A stretch of 64,000 bases of DNA from Euglena gracilis (Eukaryota; Euglenida; Euglenophyceae; Euglenales): positions 18,456,691 to 18,520,690 of the forward strand of contig CP154955.1 of assembly GCA_039621445.1 (NCBI GenBank). The letters run 5' to 3'. Positions 1 to 10,380 of this stretch are shown one piece after another. The position numbers and the translations under genes were made by a program. The notes beneath the pieces were generated by a model. It had not been told where the DNA came from and did no database searches. It saw only the letters and a program-made list of their open reading frames with translations. Position 1 is the stretch's first letter; every line of letters starts with the position of its first letter.

Positions 1-1290
1 AAAAAAAACTGTCACCCAGCCATCGAGCCAGCCAGTCAATCTCCTGCTCCTGGGGGCTGGGGGCACCTCATTCCTTCCCTGCACGACGACGTGAACCACC
101 TTTCGTGGTCTGGACCGCTCGGCATAATCCCAGAGGGGAGGACTTGGTGTTGGGAAAGGGGGGTAGGAAAGAAGGCTGTTGGGAAAAATGATTTTTTGTG
201 GAATTTTGTTGGAAATCATCACCAGACACCGTGTGGCTTTTTTCTTCTTCAATGTGTGAATTTAGCACTAGCACACATCGTGTTCAATGTCTTGAACCCA
301 TATTGAACTTCAATGTGTGTTCACGCACATGCACTGAATGTGTGTGCTTGGCGTACACACTGTCCAATCGAAAATAATAACAAAAGCAAAAAATGGCACC
401 AAAAAATTCTAAAAATTTGTTTTGAAAATGCAACCCCCTCCCCAATTCAGCTGCGGAGGGGCCATCGCACTACCGCTGTTGGGGCGGGCAGAGCGGCGGC
501 CTCCGACGAGCCCCCACCGCTGGCCTGCCCAGTTGGACCGCCGGCAGGGAACCTCCCCGCTGGACAGCCCCGCCGTGGGAGGGGGAAAGAAAAGAAAGAG
601 GCGACGGAGATAATGAACCCCGAGAGGGAGGCCTGATGGGGCGGGGACAATCATTTGCCTTTTCCAGCGAATCGGAATTCTTCCAGGGCCGGGGGGGGGG
701 GAATATGTGCTAAAATGGCCCCCAAGTATGCACTAAAATAGGTGGAAAAATGTGTGAAATATGCGCCATAAAAATGAAATATCCGCTAAATATGCCGAAC
801 TTGCACAAAACACGCGCTCCGCATATTTCCCCTCCCCCTACCTGGGGCCTTCAGCATCGAAAGGTGTGGCGGGCCTCTCCCCCCACACCCCTGGGGGGGG
901 GGGGCGGTCCACAGGGTTTCTGGAGTTCCCTTTCAGCCCTGCCCCGACGATGCTGCAGTTGGCGCATTGAATGGGCGCCGGCGTCAATTATCCCCGCCAC
1001 ATCACTTTGCGCTTGGGGAAATGCTCCCGGAGGTGTGATCAAATGTTGTCATACCTTGGGGGTCCGATCCACCCACCCTGACAGGGAAACGTTACCAGAG
1101 GCATCGTCTCACTCACAGGGTGGAGGTCAATGGCCCTTCCTTGCGTGAAAGGCCAGCGTTTGGGGGGGGGGGTCTCTGTCCAGCTGCTGCCGGCCCCACG
1201 GAGGCACTGCCATTGGCGGTCGGTGCCACCGGCCACGCCAGCATCGCTCAAAAGCCACAGTTATGGACATGTGGGGAGGGGACTGCTGGA
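1..1290. other. non-coding stretch at window edge
   Basis: I see no convincing exon here. The stretch has G/C homopolymer tracts (for example around 690-700 and 893-905) and a GC-rich block at 450-620 that is open in several frames on both strands. On the minus strand that block has a pyrimidine-rich approach to a CAG near 572, so a proline/alanine-rich exon is possible, but no frame stands out. Confidence 0.4.
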
Positions 1291-1298
1291 TAACAACA

Positions 1299-1437
1299 AC
1301 AACAAAACAACAGCAGCAGCAACAACAACAACAGCAGCAGCTACAACAACAACAGCAGCAGCAGCAGCAACAACAACAACAGCAACAACAGCAACAACAG
1401 CAACAACAGCAACAACAACAACAACAACAACATTGTA
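1299..1437. repeat. CAA/CAG trinucleotide repeat
   Basis: A run of mixed CAA and CAG triplets about 140 bp long, followed by a short GATGAT run. It is open in several frames and would read as polyglutamine on the plus strand, but no flanking coding sequence supports a protein. It is best called a microsatellite. Confidence 0.9.
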
Positions 1438-1864
1438 ACAATAATGATGATGATGATGATGACCCCCTCACCCGGGGGGGGGGGTCCGGAGTCCCCCTGA
1501 CAGGAGAAAAATTTCTCCGTCGCTGTGTGATGAGATGGAAGTGAGATTTTTTAGTGGGTTTTGGTTTTGCTTTGTTCCGAAAAATTCCAAAACTGGCCAA
1601 AAATGGGCATATCTGGCCATTTTTGGGGGGGTCAAAACATTTCCCATTAAAAGCCCTGCTAGCACACCGCCCCCCCCCCATTTTTGGGGGTCCACTGGGA
1701 TTTCCACTAATCAAATTTGGACTAGCAGCCCTAGCTGTTGGTTGTTTGCGAGTTGCCGCCCCCCCCCCCCCGGAACCACCCTCACCCTCCCCCAACCACA
1801 ATGGCTGGCCTGATTATTGACACCGTGCCATGGCTCCTTTCGACGCGCAAAAGGGGGTTGGGAC

Positions 1865-2019
1865 GTGTTGGGGGTCTCGGGGGCGGGGGGAGGGGGCTCG
1901 GCCCTTCGCAGCGACGCCGCGGTCCCGTTCCAGGCAGCCCCTGGGGCGCTGCGGGGCGACGCCTTGGTGGCGGCTGCTGGCGGGGCGACGGGGCGCTTCG
2001 GCGAGGCCACGAGGGCGCG
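1865..2019 (-). CDS. possible Pro/Ala-rich exon
   Basis: On the minus strand a CAG acceptor at 2020-2022 is followed by an open frame with high GC at third codon positions, rich in Pro, Ala and Arg (for example RALVASPKRPVAPPAAATKA), ending before a GTCCCA donor at about 1864. Composition matches the exons of the large minus-strand gene. However, the block is low-complexity and also open in other frames, and a possible stop-containing terminal exon lies upstream at 3594-3686. If this exon is real, that stop is not the gene's end. Confidence 0.3.
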
Positions 2020-2171
2020 CTGCAGGGCGGGGGGCTTCGGGGCGGCGGGGGGACTGCGGGGGGCGGCGGGGGCCGCAGGGGATGGCCAGGGGGAATGACT
2101 GCCGGTGCGAACTGCGCCGAGGACATTGACGCGGTGGAATGCCCTGCTTTGTGTGGAGGCAGGCGAGCGAT

Positions 2172-2340
2172 GTGTGTGTGTGTGTGTGTGTGTGCGACAT
2201 CCGCGAACACCCACCCACCGAACCACATCCACCCACTCATCTCCCCTCCCCAAACACCCACCCACCCACCCACCCACAACTGCACACATACCCATACACA
2301 CACAACACACAGACAGACAACACACACACACCACAACACA
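2172..2340. repeat. TG and CA/ACCC microsatellites
   Basis: A (TG)n run at about 2170-2194, then CCCA/CACC-rich and CA-rich sequence leading into the pentanucleotide tract. No coding content. Confidence 0.85.
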
Positions 2341-2618
2341 ACACAACAGAACACAACACAACGCAACACAACACAACACAGCACAACACAACACAGCACA
2401 ACACAGCACAGCACAGCACAACAGAACACAACACAACACAACACAACACAACGCAACACCTCGCAACGCAACGCAACGCAACACAACACAACACAACACA
2501 GCACAACACAACACAACACAGCACAGCACAACACAGCACAACAGAACACAACAGAACACAACACAACACAACACAACACAACACAACACAACACAACAGA
2601 ACACAACACAACACAACA
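2332..2618. repeat. AACAC/AGCAC pentanucleotide tract
   Basis: About 285 bp of near-perfect 5-bp units, mostly AACAC with interspersed AGCAC, AGAAC and GCAAC variants. The long cysteine-, valine- or threonine-rich open frames here are a by-product of the 5-bp period, which leaves frames open. A related tract in inverted orientation follows at 2766-2865. Confidence 0.92.
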
Positions 2619-2726
2619 CCTTTCATTGGTCTCTAATTTCCTAAAAGTTTTTTTGTGATGACCAGTCTCAAACTGCTTTGCTTCTGCAAATACTCAGCCT
2701 GTGTGTGGCGGGGGGGGTGTGGATGG

Positions 2727-2767
<41 letters not shown>

Positions 2768-2865
2768 GTGCTGTGCTGTGCTGTGCTGTGCTGTGCTGTG
2801 CTGTGCTGTGCTGTGCTGTGCTGTGCTGTGCTGTGCTGTGCTGTGCTGTGCTGTGCTGTGCTGTG
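2727..2865. repeat. (GT)n followed by TGTGC pentanucleotide tract
   Basis: A (GT)n run to about 2765 leads into about 20 units of TGTGC. TGTGC is the reverse complement of GCACA, so this tract is the inverted counterpart of the AGCAC-containing tract 150 bp upstream. Confidence 0.92.
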
Positions 2866-2869
2866 TTCT

Positions 2870-3590
2870 TAATTCAAAAGAAATTCAAAAGAAAAATCCA
2901 TCCAATTGCAATGTTACCCCCCAAAAAATGTCTTTCCCCCTTCTCCAATGTCCTTTGAGGTGTCTTAAAAGACACTTTGCAGGCCAAAACAGCGGGTGGT
3001 GGGACACGGGGTTGGCGATTCCCTGCTTGGCAGCACTGGACTGCCTCTGTTGAGGTCGAGCGGCTGCGGACATCGTCGAGGCTGTTGGCAGTCCAATGCC
3101 CTGCCCCGACTGCCTCCACCCCTGCCCCTCCTCCAGAGCCGCAAGCTCCAACCCCCCCCCCCCATCCCACTGACTCCCTCCCCAGACCTACCGGAGCAAG
3201 AGCAACGAACCAAGCTTATTTCTACCAACCCCGGGGTGTGCCATTTGCTATTGGGTGTCTGCCCATAGCAAGCACCCCCCCCATGGCCCACCTCCCTTCC
3301 TGGCCCATAGCAGCGCCCCAGCAGGTTGGACCTTCCTTAAAAAGAAGCCCCGCCCGTGCAATGGCAGTCGAGCATCCAACCCGTTGCAGGTCCGGCAGCT
3401 CCGCACAAAAGCACACAATGCCCCCCCCCCAAATTTTAAAGAATTTGAAATTGTTGAAAATTGTTAACAAAAAAGGGCTCTTAACAGGGTTGCAAAAAAT
3501 TTTTAACAACCCTGGGGCAAAATTGCCTGAAATCCAGGTTTTTTTTTGGAGAAGAGTTCATTAAATCCGGAGTGTTGAACTCCCACAAAA
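2870..3590. other. non-coding, no gene seen
   Basis: A GC-rich block at 3000-3180 is open in more than one frame on both strands, but no frame has clear splice borders. The rest is C- and A-tract-rich sequence that looks intronic or downstream of the minus-strand gene. Confidence 0.35.
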
Positions 3591-3593
3591 GCC

Positions 3594-3686
3594 TCACAGC
3601 CTCGCAATGGCCAGGGGTGGACCGCTGGAGAGGGGCGGGGCGGGGGTGTCATCCAAGGCAGTGGCCCAGTGGCCGTCTCTCTCATC
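3594..3686 (-). CDS. possible terminal exon of the large minus-strand gene
   Basis: After a CTCTTTGCAG acceptor (3687-3689 complement) the minus strand reads 30 codons, beginning DERDGHWATALDD and continuing with Pro/Ser-rich residues, to a TGA stop at 3594-3596. The frame has GC-rich third positions like the upstream exons. It is the first exon-like block downstream of the coiled-coil exons that ends in a stop, so it is a reasonable C-terminus. Its junction with the exon at 4909-4998 could not be phase-checked with confidence. Confidence 0.45.
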   Translation of the reverse strand, partial: DERDGHWATALDDTPAPPLSSGPPLAIARL

Positions 3687-3884
3687 CTGCAAAGAGGGGT
3701 GGCGGCTAAGGGCACCGCAACCTCCCAGTCCTCCAGAACAGGAACGGCATTCATGTGATGTGGTGTGGGGAACGAAACCGGCCAAAGCGGCTAAGAGGCT
3801 TGGGTAACATCTTTCAAAGCTGTAAATCTCCATGCCTCGCCCTTGTTGCATCTGGAGGTTCTCTGCAGAAATACATGGATGAGC

Positions 3885-3969
3885 ACACACACACACATGC
3901 GTGCAAACAAACACACATAAAAGACACACACACACACACACACCATAAACGACATACAAAGACACATAC

Positions 3970-4046
<77 letters not shown>

Positions 4047-4056
4047 ACACATGCAC
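3885..4056. repeat. (AC)n microsatellite
   Basis: CA-rich sequence with an uninterrupted (AC)n core at about 3970-4040. The two-base period leaves several frames open; none is coding. Confidence 0.95.
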
Positions 4057-4535
4057 ACACACACCGGGTTCAAACCGACCCCGAAGCTTCCGCGACCATT
4101 TCGCTCCTCTGGAGAAGCAAGGGAAATGTTGGCGTGGTCCTCAGAGGAAAGCTGCAAGCTACTAGGATGTGCCGCGGCCATTGCACAACAGTACCTCCCC
4201 ATTTGGGGTATCCCATCGGGGTATTAAGTGAGAGGGGGTGGCCCTCCATGGGGGAGGACCCCCCCTCCTGGGAAAAAACCCGGAGGGAAGCGCCAGAAAT
4301 TTATTTCAGAGGCTTCAAAAAGCGCCCAAAAGGCGATTTTTTCCACCAAATTGACAAAAACAGATGATAATAATATACGTTTTCCAGCTCTAACCGCCGG
4401 GGAAGTGTTCTTTTTTTTGGTTCTAGGGTCCCCCGGACCTCCCTCGGCCCTCTCGTGGGAGGGTGGTCTGGACCCCTCCCCTCCCCTCAACCTGCACAAA
4501 ACCCAACGCTCACTTAACACCCTGCTCCCCCAAAG

Positions 4536-4798
4536 CTCAATGAACACTAAACTGACAATCTAGACGATAGACAATCCGACCAGGCCATGCTTAAGGCTCA
4601 CCAAGGGCTGTACGGGAAGGCCGGGTGGGGGGGGGTCGGACCCCCACCCGGGAGGTGGGGGGGTCGACTCCTTCGCACCGAAGGAATATTTTGACTAAAA
4701 ATCGGCACTCCCTGAAATACAGGAAGGCCTGGTCGGTTGGTGGTCTGACCCACCAGGATGGGGGTTGGGGGTTGGTCGACCCCCCCCTGTTCATTGGG
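4536..4798. mobile_element. MITE-like repeat with CCCAATGAAC ends
   Basis: The segment begins CTCAATGAACACTAAACTG and ends GTTCATTGGG, an inverted terminal repeat with one mismatch. A second copy with the same ends and the same flanking motif (TTCATTAGACATTG just after the right end) lies at 7414-7543. The interior contains the GGGGTCGAC-type repeat described separately, so elements may be nested. No coding capacity; likely a non-autonomous element, inferred from only two copies. Confidence 0.5.
4597..4795. repeat. dispersed GGGGTCGACCCC-bounded repeat, copy 1
   Basis: G-rich and C-rich palindromic blocks centred on GTCGAC or GTCGGAC flank a core containing ATTTTGACTAAAAATCGGC and CCCTGAAATACAGG. 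Related cores with the same flanks occur at 10195-10380, 22535-22675 and 24655-24790, which defines a dispersed family of about 130-200 bp. Confidence 0.55.
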
Positions 4799-4908
4799 CA
4801 AGGGGGTTCATTAGACATTGAGGGGCAGGTAATATGCACTCCAAACAACACACCGCCACAGCCCCAATTGTTATCACACACCACCTGGCAGGCAGGCAGC
4901 CACCACAC

Positions 4909-4998
4909 CGGTCTGTGGGGAGGACGGCTCGCTGTGCCGCGGGGAGGTGCTCGGCTGGCTGCGGGTCCCCACCGAGGACCCTCGGCCGTGTTTGCGGT
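4909..4998 (-). CDS. possible Ser/Pro/Arg-rich exon of the large gene
   Basis: The minus strand has a TAG acceptor at 4999-5001 and a GTGTGG donor after 4909, the donor type used repeatedly in this gene. The frame with highest third-position GC reads a disordered Ser/Pro/Arg segment containing SVGTRSQPSTSPRHSEPSSP. It would be a low-complexity tail after the coiled coils. Another frame fits the phase of the 6772-6812 exon better, so the reading frame is uncertain. Confidence 0.4.
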
Positions 4999-5004
4999 CT
5001 ACGG

Positions 5005-5985
5005 CGGGCGGTGGTGCAGCGTATGCGCACACCGTCGCAGGAGCTTCTTAAAGACAATAAGAGGAGGGCTTCCAGCTGCTGGAATTCATCGTCTGACAAA
5101 AACCAAACAAAAGTCCAGTGAAACCTCGGTAAAATCACAGACATCTCTGAAAATGAATCGTGTTTGGAAATCTATGAACATTTTCTTATATCGAGGGGGG
5201 GAATGGTGCAAAACAAAATTGGGGGGAAAAGGAGATGGAAAATATTGTGGACTCCGCCAAAATGGTATAAGAATATGCCTGGGGCAAAAAACGTGTGGAA
5301 AAATTGGGTGGACTTCCTAAAAAATGCACAGAATTCGATCTTTCACGAGACAACCCTGATTGGAAATGTCAGGGCATGATTCAAATCCAAATGGCTCAGG
5401 AGCAAGCAATCATAAGCCCAATTGTCTCCAAAAAACGTCGAGAAATGCTTGTGCGCAATAGCAAATGGACACTGACAGCTTGTGCCTCTTTCCAGGCAAG
5501 GAGGCAGGGCACAGATTGGTCACTTGGGAACAGGCGGCAGCCCAGATGTTTGGCTCTGTCATGCCACCTCTTTCTTGGTTTCACCAGACAAGAAATGTTT
5601 CCTGAAAACTTTCCGAAACTCATGTGGAACATTGGCTGTCTTGTAGAAAGATATTTGGCGGATTTTGTCACACCAATTTTTTCCATGCCACTTTTGTGTT
5701 TTTGTGGACAGGTGGGTGTATTGCAGGTTGGGTCCCTGGTGGCGTCAGGCACTAATGATTTTTTCTAAGGCCCATTAAAAAACCCTTAAAATACATCAAA
5801 ACACGCTAAATTATTGGCTGAAATAATATGCCGTAAGATGTTTCTAAAAAATCTATGTCTAAGGTGTAAAAATTTCACTCGGGCAAAATTTTTCGAAAAA
5901 TGATGTTGCAAAATCTTGGCAAAACCAGGGCAGCTCCAAGAAATTTTCTGGCATCACTGGAATATTATCTATCCAAAAACATGTG
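5005..5985. other. non-coding stretch upstream of retroelement relic
   Basis: Moderately AT-rich sequence with no exon-like block. Short open frames on both strands lack splice borders and known motifs. Part of it may be decayed retroelement sequence belonging to the reverse transcriptase fragment that follows, but I cannot show this. Confidence 0.35.
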
Positions 5986-5994
5986 TTTTTCAAC

Positions 5995-6585
5995 TTTTTG
6001 ATTTTGGACACACCAGCCAAGCCCATGCATCTGAAATTCTTCCGTTGTTCGGGTGAACATGAACAGGCTCTCAATAATATGATTGAGAAGCTTATCCAGC
6101 GGAAGTGGATTATCCCTTCCAAGCTTAAATGGAAATCACAAGCTTTTTTTGGTTCCAAAAAATCCTGAACCGTCTGGTCAGAAGAAATGGAGATTGGTCC
6201 TGGATTACCGGTACCTGAATTCCCAAACAAGGGATGACCCCTTCCCGCTCCCACTGATCGAGAATTTGATTGCCAGACAATTAGATTACCGGTTGTGGTC
6301 ACTATTTGATCTGGAAGACGGTTTCCATCAGGTGCGTTTGCATCCTGATTCACAACCGTACATGGCATTCGTGACATCTAAGGGTGTGTGCCAATGGAAA
6401 GTACCTCCCATGGCCCTGGTGTACATTGATGATGCACTGGTGGGAACCCCACCGCAATCAGCGAAAACAAGCGAGGATATCCTCGGCATTCATTTGCGCA
6501 ATGTGCGGGCAGTATTGTCGGCGTTCCAAAAGCATATTTTTTTTGTGAAGAGTTTGGACCGCCTAAAATGCCTTAAAAAGCCTAA
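5995..6585 (+). pseudogene. Ty3/gypsy-type reverse transcriptase, broken
   Basis: The plus strand carries the N-terminal half of a retroviral-type reverse transcriptase: a segment with EKLIQRKWIIPS, then LVLDYRYLN, then FDLEDGFHQVRLHP, then the catalytic YIDD box followed by DALVGTP. This order is typical of Ty3/gypsy (Metaviridae) LTR retrotransposons. Two breaks are visible. The frame changes in a T-tract near 6144-6152. The conserved stretch normally lying between the QWK..PM motif and YIDD is missing (near 6415-6420), an in-frame loss of roughly 45 residues of the palm. No RNase H, integrase or LTRs are recognisable nearby. It is a dead fragment, probably in an intron or the 3' region of the minus-strand gene. 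Confidence 0.85.
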
Positions 6586-6771
6586 AAAAAAACTGCCTCA
6601 AAAATGCCTTAAAAATGAAAAAAAAATGTCTTAAAACACAATGCCCGGTGGCGGTAGGGAGGGGTACGAGAACAAGAGGGCGGGCCGGACCCCCAACCTT
6701 TCGGTGCACCCGTCAAACCCTGGAAAAAAAACCCAGCGCGGAAAACCAGCACCACAGCCCGGCTGAGGTAC

Positions 6772-6812
6772 CGCGCCACGGCATTCTTTCGCTCCTCCGC
6801 CACCTGCCGGGC
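6772..6812 (-). CDS. coiled-coil exon (ARQVAEERKNAVAR)
   Basis: The minus strand has a CCAATTGCAG acceptor and a GTACCT donor around 13 codons plus 2 nt reading ARQVAEERKNAVA(R), a charged helical segment in keeping with the coiled-coil exons upstream. Its start phase does not match the end of the exon at 8060-8165, so an exon between them was probably missed. Confidence 0.55.
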
Positions 6813-6819
6813 CTGCAAT

Positions 6820-8050
6820 TGGGGTGGGGGGGGTCGCCGTCGCCCTCTGGCCTGGCACGTCCTCTCAGGCAGGCAGGGGTACTTTTTAAACCTTTAAAAA
6901 CCTTTAAAACCATTTTAAAACCTTCTTTTTTTAAAAAGCTTTAAAACCTTTTTGGAACCTTTTAAAAAAGTTTCAAATTTTTTGGCTAAACGCCTTAAAA
7001 ACTTATAAAACCTTAATGATTCATTTTGGTAAAATTTTCCAAATTTGAGTCGCAAAATCTCAGAAAAACAAGCCAAATCCCGGGGAAAAATGATTTCTGA
7101 CATCGCTGGAGCATTCTCTATCCACCCGAGTTAGAATAAATGGGGGTTCTCAACTATTTGGATTTTTCCGTTCGATGCTAGGATGGCCCTTGGACTTCCC
7201 TTGAAAGATAGTCGCCTTAAAAATTGAAAATTGCCTTAAAAAACTTTAAAAACAAGAAATGAGTGCCTTAGAAAGAAACCTTACTGTTAAAAAACTCTTG
7301 ACACCTAAAAATATACCTTAAACGCCTGAAAAATACCCCTGAAGGCACGAGAGGCGTCTGCAACCTGGAATCAAACTTGGTGGGGTGGGCAGGGCGTAAA
7401 TAACTCCCCCAAGCCCAATGAACACTAAACTGGCAACATAAGGGGTTTGGACGGGTGGCATTCACTAGGCATGGGTTGAATGGGCATTTTTATTGCTGTA
7501 AAAGGTGACAAACTACACGTCCAGCCACCTTCTGTTCATTGGGCAAAGGAATTCATTAGACATTGGGGGGGGTGACTTGCAGCCAATGTCGGGCTGCCCC
7601 TCCTGCAGCACCTAAAGATCCCTCTGGGGTCAAGCTCAGAGGCTATAAAATTTGGGCTCTTCCTACCGAGGTCGGAATCCTGTGGCTGGAACTGGGCTGG
7701 GTTCAAAGGGACCAAGAGAAAATGAAACCGAATGAAAGCTCAAAAGGGAAACAATCAATTTTTTTTTGTTCAAAGACAATATATTTTGATTCTGAGCTTG
7801 ATGTGGGTCATTCAATTTCGCCCAATTTCAACGCATTTGTAGTGGGATGTAGCCTTTGGCCGGCGGACATTGAACGTTGGCCAACCATAACCGTCACCGT
7901 GGGTGGCTGGGCAGGGCTTAAATTGGGCTGTCGGTGTGGGGTCCAGTGCTAAGCGACGCCCTGCCCGCCCTCCAGTGATCAGTCTGGAACCCCCAAAACT
8001 CTCCCGGGAGGGCACACAGACACCCCATCCCCCGAGCGGCAAACATGCAC
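6820..8050. other. intron-like sequence rich in CCTTAAAA
   Basis: Many short CCTTAAAA/CTTTAAAA units occur between 6560 and 7330, a degenerate simple-sequence region. The rest is unremarkable apart from the MITE-like copy at 7414-7543. Confidence 0.4.
7414..7543. mobile_element. MITE-like repeat with CCCAATGAAC ends, short copy
   Basis: Begins CCCAATGAACACTAAACTGG and ends GTTCATTGGG, a perfect 10-bp inverted repeat. It shares both ends and adjoining sequence with the copy at 4536-4798, but its interior is shorter and different. Confidence 0.5.
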
Positions 8051-8059
8051 CCGGCACAC

Positions 8060-8165
8060 GCCTGCTCCAGCTTCGCCTCCTCCCGCAGCTGCCGCTCCTG
8101 CTCCGCGCGCTCCCGGTACTCCTCGATAGCCTTGCGGTTCCTTTCGCGGATCTCGTCCTCCTTCG
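8060..8165 (-). CDS. coiled-coil exon (KEDEIRERNRKAIEEYRERA)
   Basis: The minus strand has a CCCCCAG acceptor, 34 full codons and a GTGTGCC donor. The peptide is almost entirely charged (KEDEIRERNRKAIEEYRERA and REEAKLEQ) and forms a long amphipathic helix. It begins with 2 nt that complete a codon with the 1 nt left by the exon at 8993-9089 (G+CG gives Ala), so this junction is phase-verified. It is the last member of the phase-consistent chain 13375 to 8060. Confidence 0.82.
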
Positions 8166-8204
8166 CTGGGGGCGTGGGGGGAAAAGCATTCGCCTTGAAT
8201 CTTT

Positions 8205-8590
8205 TAATAACCCCCCCCCCCAAATACAAACCCCCCCTGAGGACCTTGAAATCCCGCCCGAATATAACCCCCCCCCTCCGGCGCGAAGCGCCGGAAGGAA
8301 AAAAATTCGACAAAATCTCTCCCGAAATTGTGATTTTTGGCAGATTTGGGAGCACTTTTTACCAAAAACACGTGAAAATTGCTCCTTTGCCCGAAAACTG
8401 CTATTTTTGGACCCCAAGGGGCGTATTTGTGATTTTGGACCGAAAAAGTGACTACTGGATCCCGCCAGGAAATTGATTTTCCTGACCAAATATAAACCCT
8501 CCCCCAAATATAAACCCCCCCTCGGGGTCTTGAAATTTCCGCCCAAATATAAAACCGGGGGGGGGGTTATATTTGGGGGGGGTTTAAGCC
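8205..8590. repeat. poly-C / AAATATAAA repeat block
   Basis: Two direct copies of a module, C-tract then AAATATAAACCCCCCC, then CTTGAAAT and CCGCCC, occur near 8208-8275 and 8490-8555. The right edge has an inverted version (TTATATTTGGGGGGG). The same motif recurs at 15725-15745, 26275-26750 and 58218-58550, so it is a dispersed family. Confidence 0.6.
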
Positions 8591-8992
8591 TTCATGGCTG
8601 CTTTCATTTTTAATGTAAAACGAGCAAAAAACCCTTTTCTGAGGAAATCAATCGCCATGATTCATACAATCATGGTGAGATTTGAAAAATCTATGCATTG
8701 TGGGACAGTTGCTCCGAAGTTGAAAATTGAACAGGGTAAAATGAGGCGAAAATGTGGGGAAATTGGATTATTTGTCAATTCAATATTAATTTAGAAGTTT
8801 GCTGAAGCCAAGAACATGGGATTCCCACCATATCAGAAGACACAATCATTTGCCATTTGTGCCATTCAAGCTGTTTGAAACCATTTTAAGGGTTAAAACA
8901 GTGCGCCTGAGGGACGAGCCGAGGAGACTACACAACCCCCCCCCAAAATACTACACAGAGGGCGGCAGTCAACTTCCAGCACCCCGCCACAC

Positions 8993-9089
8993 CGCGACGC
9001 TCCATCTCCCGCACGTCCTCCTCCAGCTTCTGCTGCCGCCGCCGGAGGGCCACCTCCTCGTTGGCCTTCATCTGCTGCTCGTTCCACCC
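8993..9089 (-). CDS. coiled-coil exon (GWNEQQMKANEEVALRRRQQ)
   Basis: The minus strand has a CATCCCCCAG acceptor and a GTGTGG donor. Thirty-two codons begin GWNEQQMKANEEVALRRRQQ and continue through KLEEDVREMERR. It starts in phase 0, matching the end of the exon at 10035-10154, and ends with 1 nt, matching the start of 8060-8165. Confidence 0.82.
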
Positions 9090-9094
9090 CTGGG

Positions 9095-9893
9095 GGATGG
9101 AAAAGGGCCCTGTCTCCCCAGTTCCCCCCCAGTGCATGCTGAAAATAAAAGGGCGGCAATGGACCCCCCCCCCTGGACCTGGTCATTGCAGTCACCATGC
9201 AATCCGGACAAAAAGGATGGGAAACAAAAATGACGGGAAACAAAAATGGGAACCACCCAATTTTTTCACATCATTTTCCCCGTCATTTTTATCCCCTGCA
9301 CCTTTTGCACGCCCTTTGGGGGGCATGTTTAGGGGTGGTCAATTTTCCCACAAAATTGGAGATATGACATATGGTCGATTTTGGGGTCTGTTTTTTAAAG
9401 ACAAAGTAGACTCCCAGAAAACCGTTTTGACCACTTTTTGCGATTTCGAGTTGCCTGGGGTCTTGCAAAGATTTGCGTCCCCTTTGGCAAATTCGCTCCG
9501 AACACCCCCACACCCCCCATAGTGTCAAATGGGTGCGCCAATTTCTGAAATAGGTAGCCTTTTTGCCAAAACCATTTTTACCACCATTTTATGTGAAAAG
9601 GTGAATTTTCCCATCGTAAATTTTTGCCAAAATCGAAATTTCCTATCATTTTTGTTCCCGTCTTTTTTTGTTGTTTTTGATGCCATTGCTATTGCAACTG
9701 CTCATTCTCATTCTTGTTGCTTTTGTCATTACCGGAGTTGCTGCAGTGGTTGTTTTTTCGCCCGAGTCTTTTCTTGTCTCGTGGATTGATGATACTTGCA
9801 TTTCTGTCCCTAGAATGACTTTGGGATGCACCACTTACTCACCGGTTGCCCAACCACTTTTTAAATAAAAATCTGGGCTGTAACCCAGTGATC

Positions 9894-9924
<31 letters not shown>

Positions 9925-10030
9925 AAGACATGGTACACAAGAGCAACAAATCTCACAGACATTCTCACGGATACCAGCCAACCAAATTGGGCAGCAGGGG
10001 CTCTCAAGCTTCCCTGGCAGGGTGCCTCAC
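9095..10030. other. intron with (CA)n run
   Basis: Intron of the minus-strand gene. It contains a (CA)n run at about 9893-9920. No additional exon or element is recognised. Confidence 0.5.
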
Positions 10031-10034
10031 GCAC

Positions 10035-10154
10035 CTGCAACTGCTGCTTCAGCTTCCGCTGCCGTTCCTCCCGTTTCCGGCGCTCCGCCTCCTCCCGCTC
10101 CCGCTCTGCTTGCCGCTCCCGCTCTCGCTCCTCTTCAATGCGCTGCAGGTGAGC
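10035..10154 (-). CDS. Arg/Glu coiled-coil exon
   Basis: Exactly 40 codons on the minus strand between a CCTGTCAG acceptor and a GTGCGTGAG donor, in phase 0 at both ends. The peptide (AHLQRIEEERERERQAERER, then a Glu/Arg/Lys-rich continuation ending KLKQQLQ) is a single charged alpha-helix or coiled coil. Both junctions agree with the neighbouring exons. Confidence 0.87.
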
Positions 10155-10194
10155 CTGACAGGCCGAGCCAAATAGAGCGGGGGCTTAGGGACTG

Positions 10195-10380
10195 CCCCCT
10201 CGGGGGGGGGGTCGACCCCCCTCCCTGCCCACCACAGCACCACACAAAGAAAATTCAAAGTGCCGAAGAAAAAAATTAACGTAATAATACCCTACATCGG
10301 CGCACCCGGAAATACGGAGGGCCAGGTGGAAAGGGGGGATGGTAGGACACCCCCCCCACCCACACCACAGGGTGGGGGGA
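10195..10380. repeat. dispersed GGGGTCGACCCC-bounded repeat, copy 2
   Basis: A GGGGGGTCGACCCCCC palindrome, a core with AAAGAAAATTCAAAGTGCCG and CGGCGCACCCGGAAATACGG, then a G/C-rich end. It resembles the copies at 4597, 22535 and 24655 in order and motif content. It lies in an intron of the minus-strand gene. Confidence 0.55.

Noticed and set aside
1263-1544. Polyglutamine open frame
   Set aside because: The frame exists only because of CAA/CAG repeats; flanks have no coding character, and several other frames are equally open.
1711-2658. Long Cys/Val-rich or Thr/Gln/His-rich open frames on both strands
   Set aside because: A 5-bp repeat period keeps frames open; composition is that of the repeat alone.
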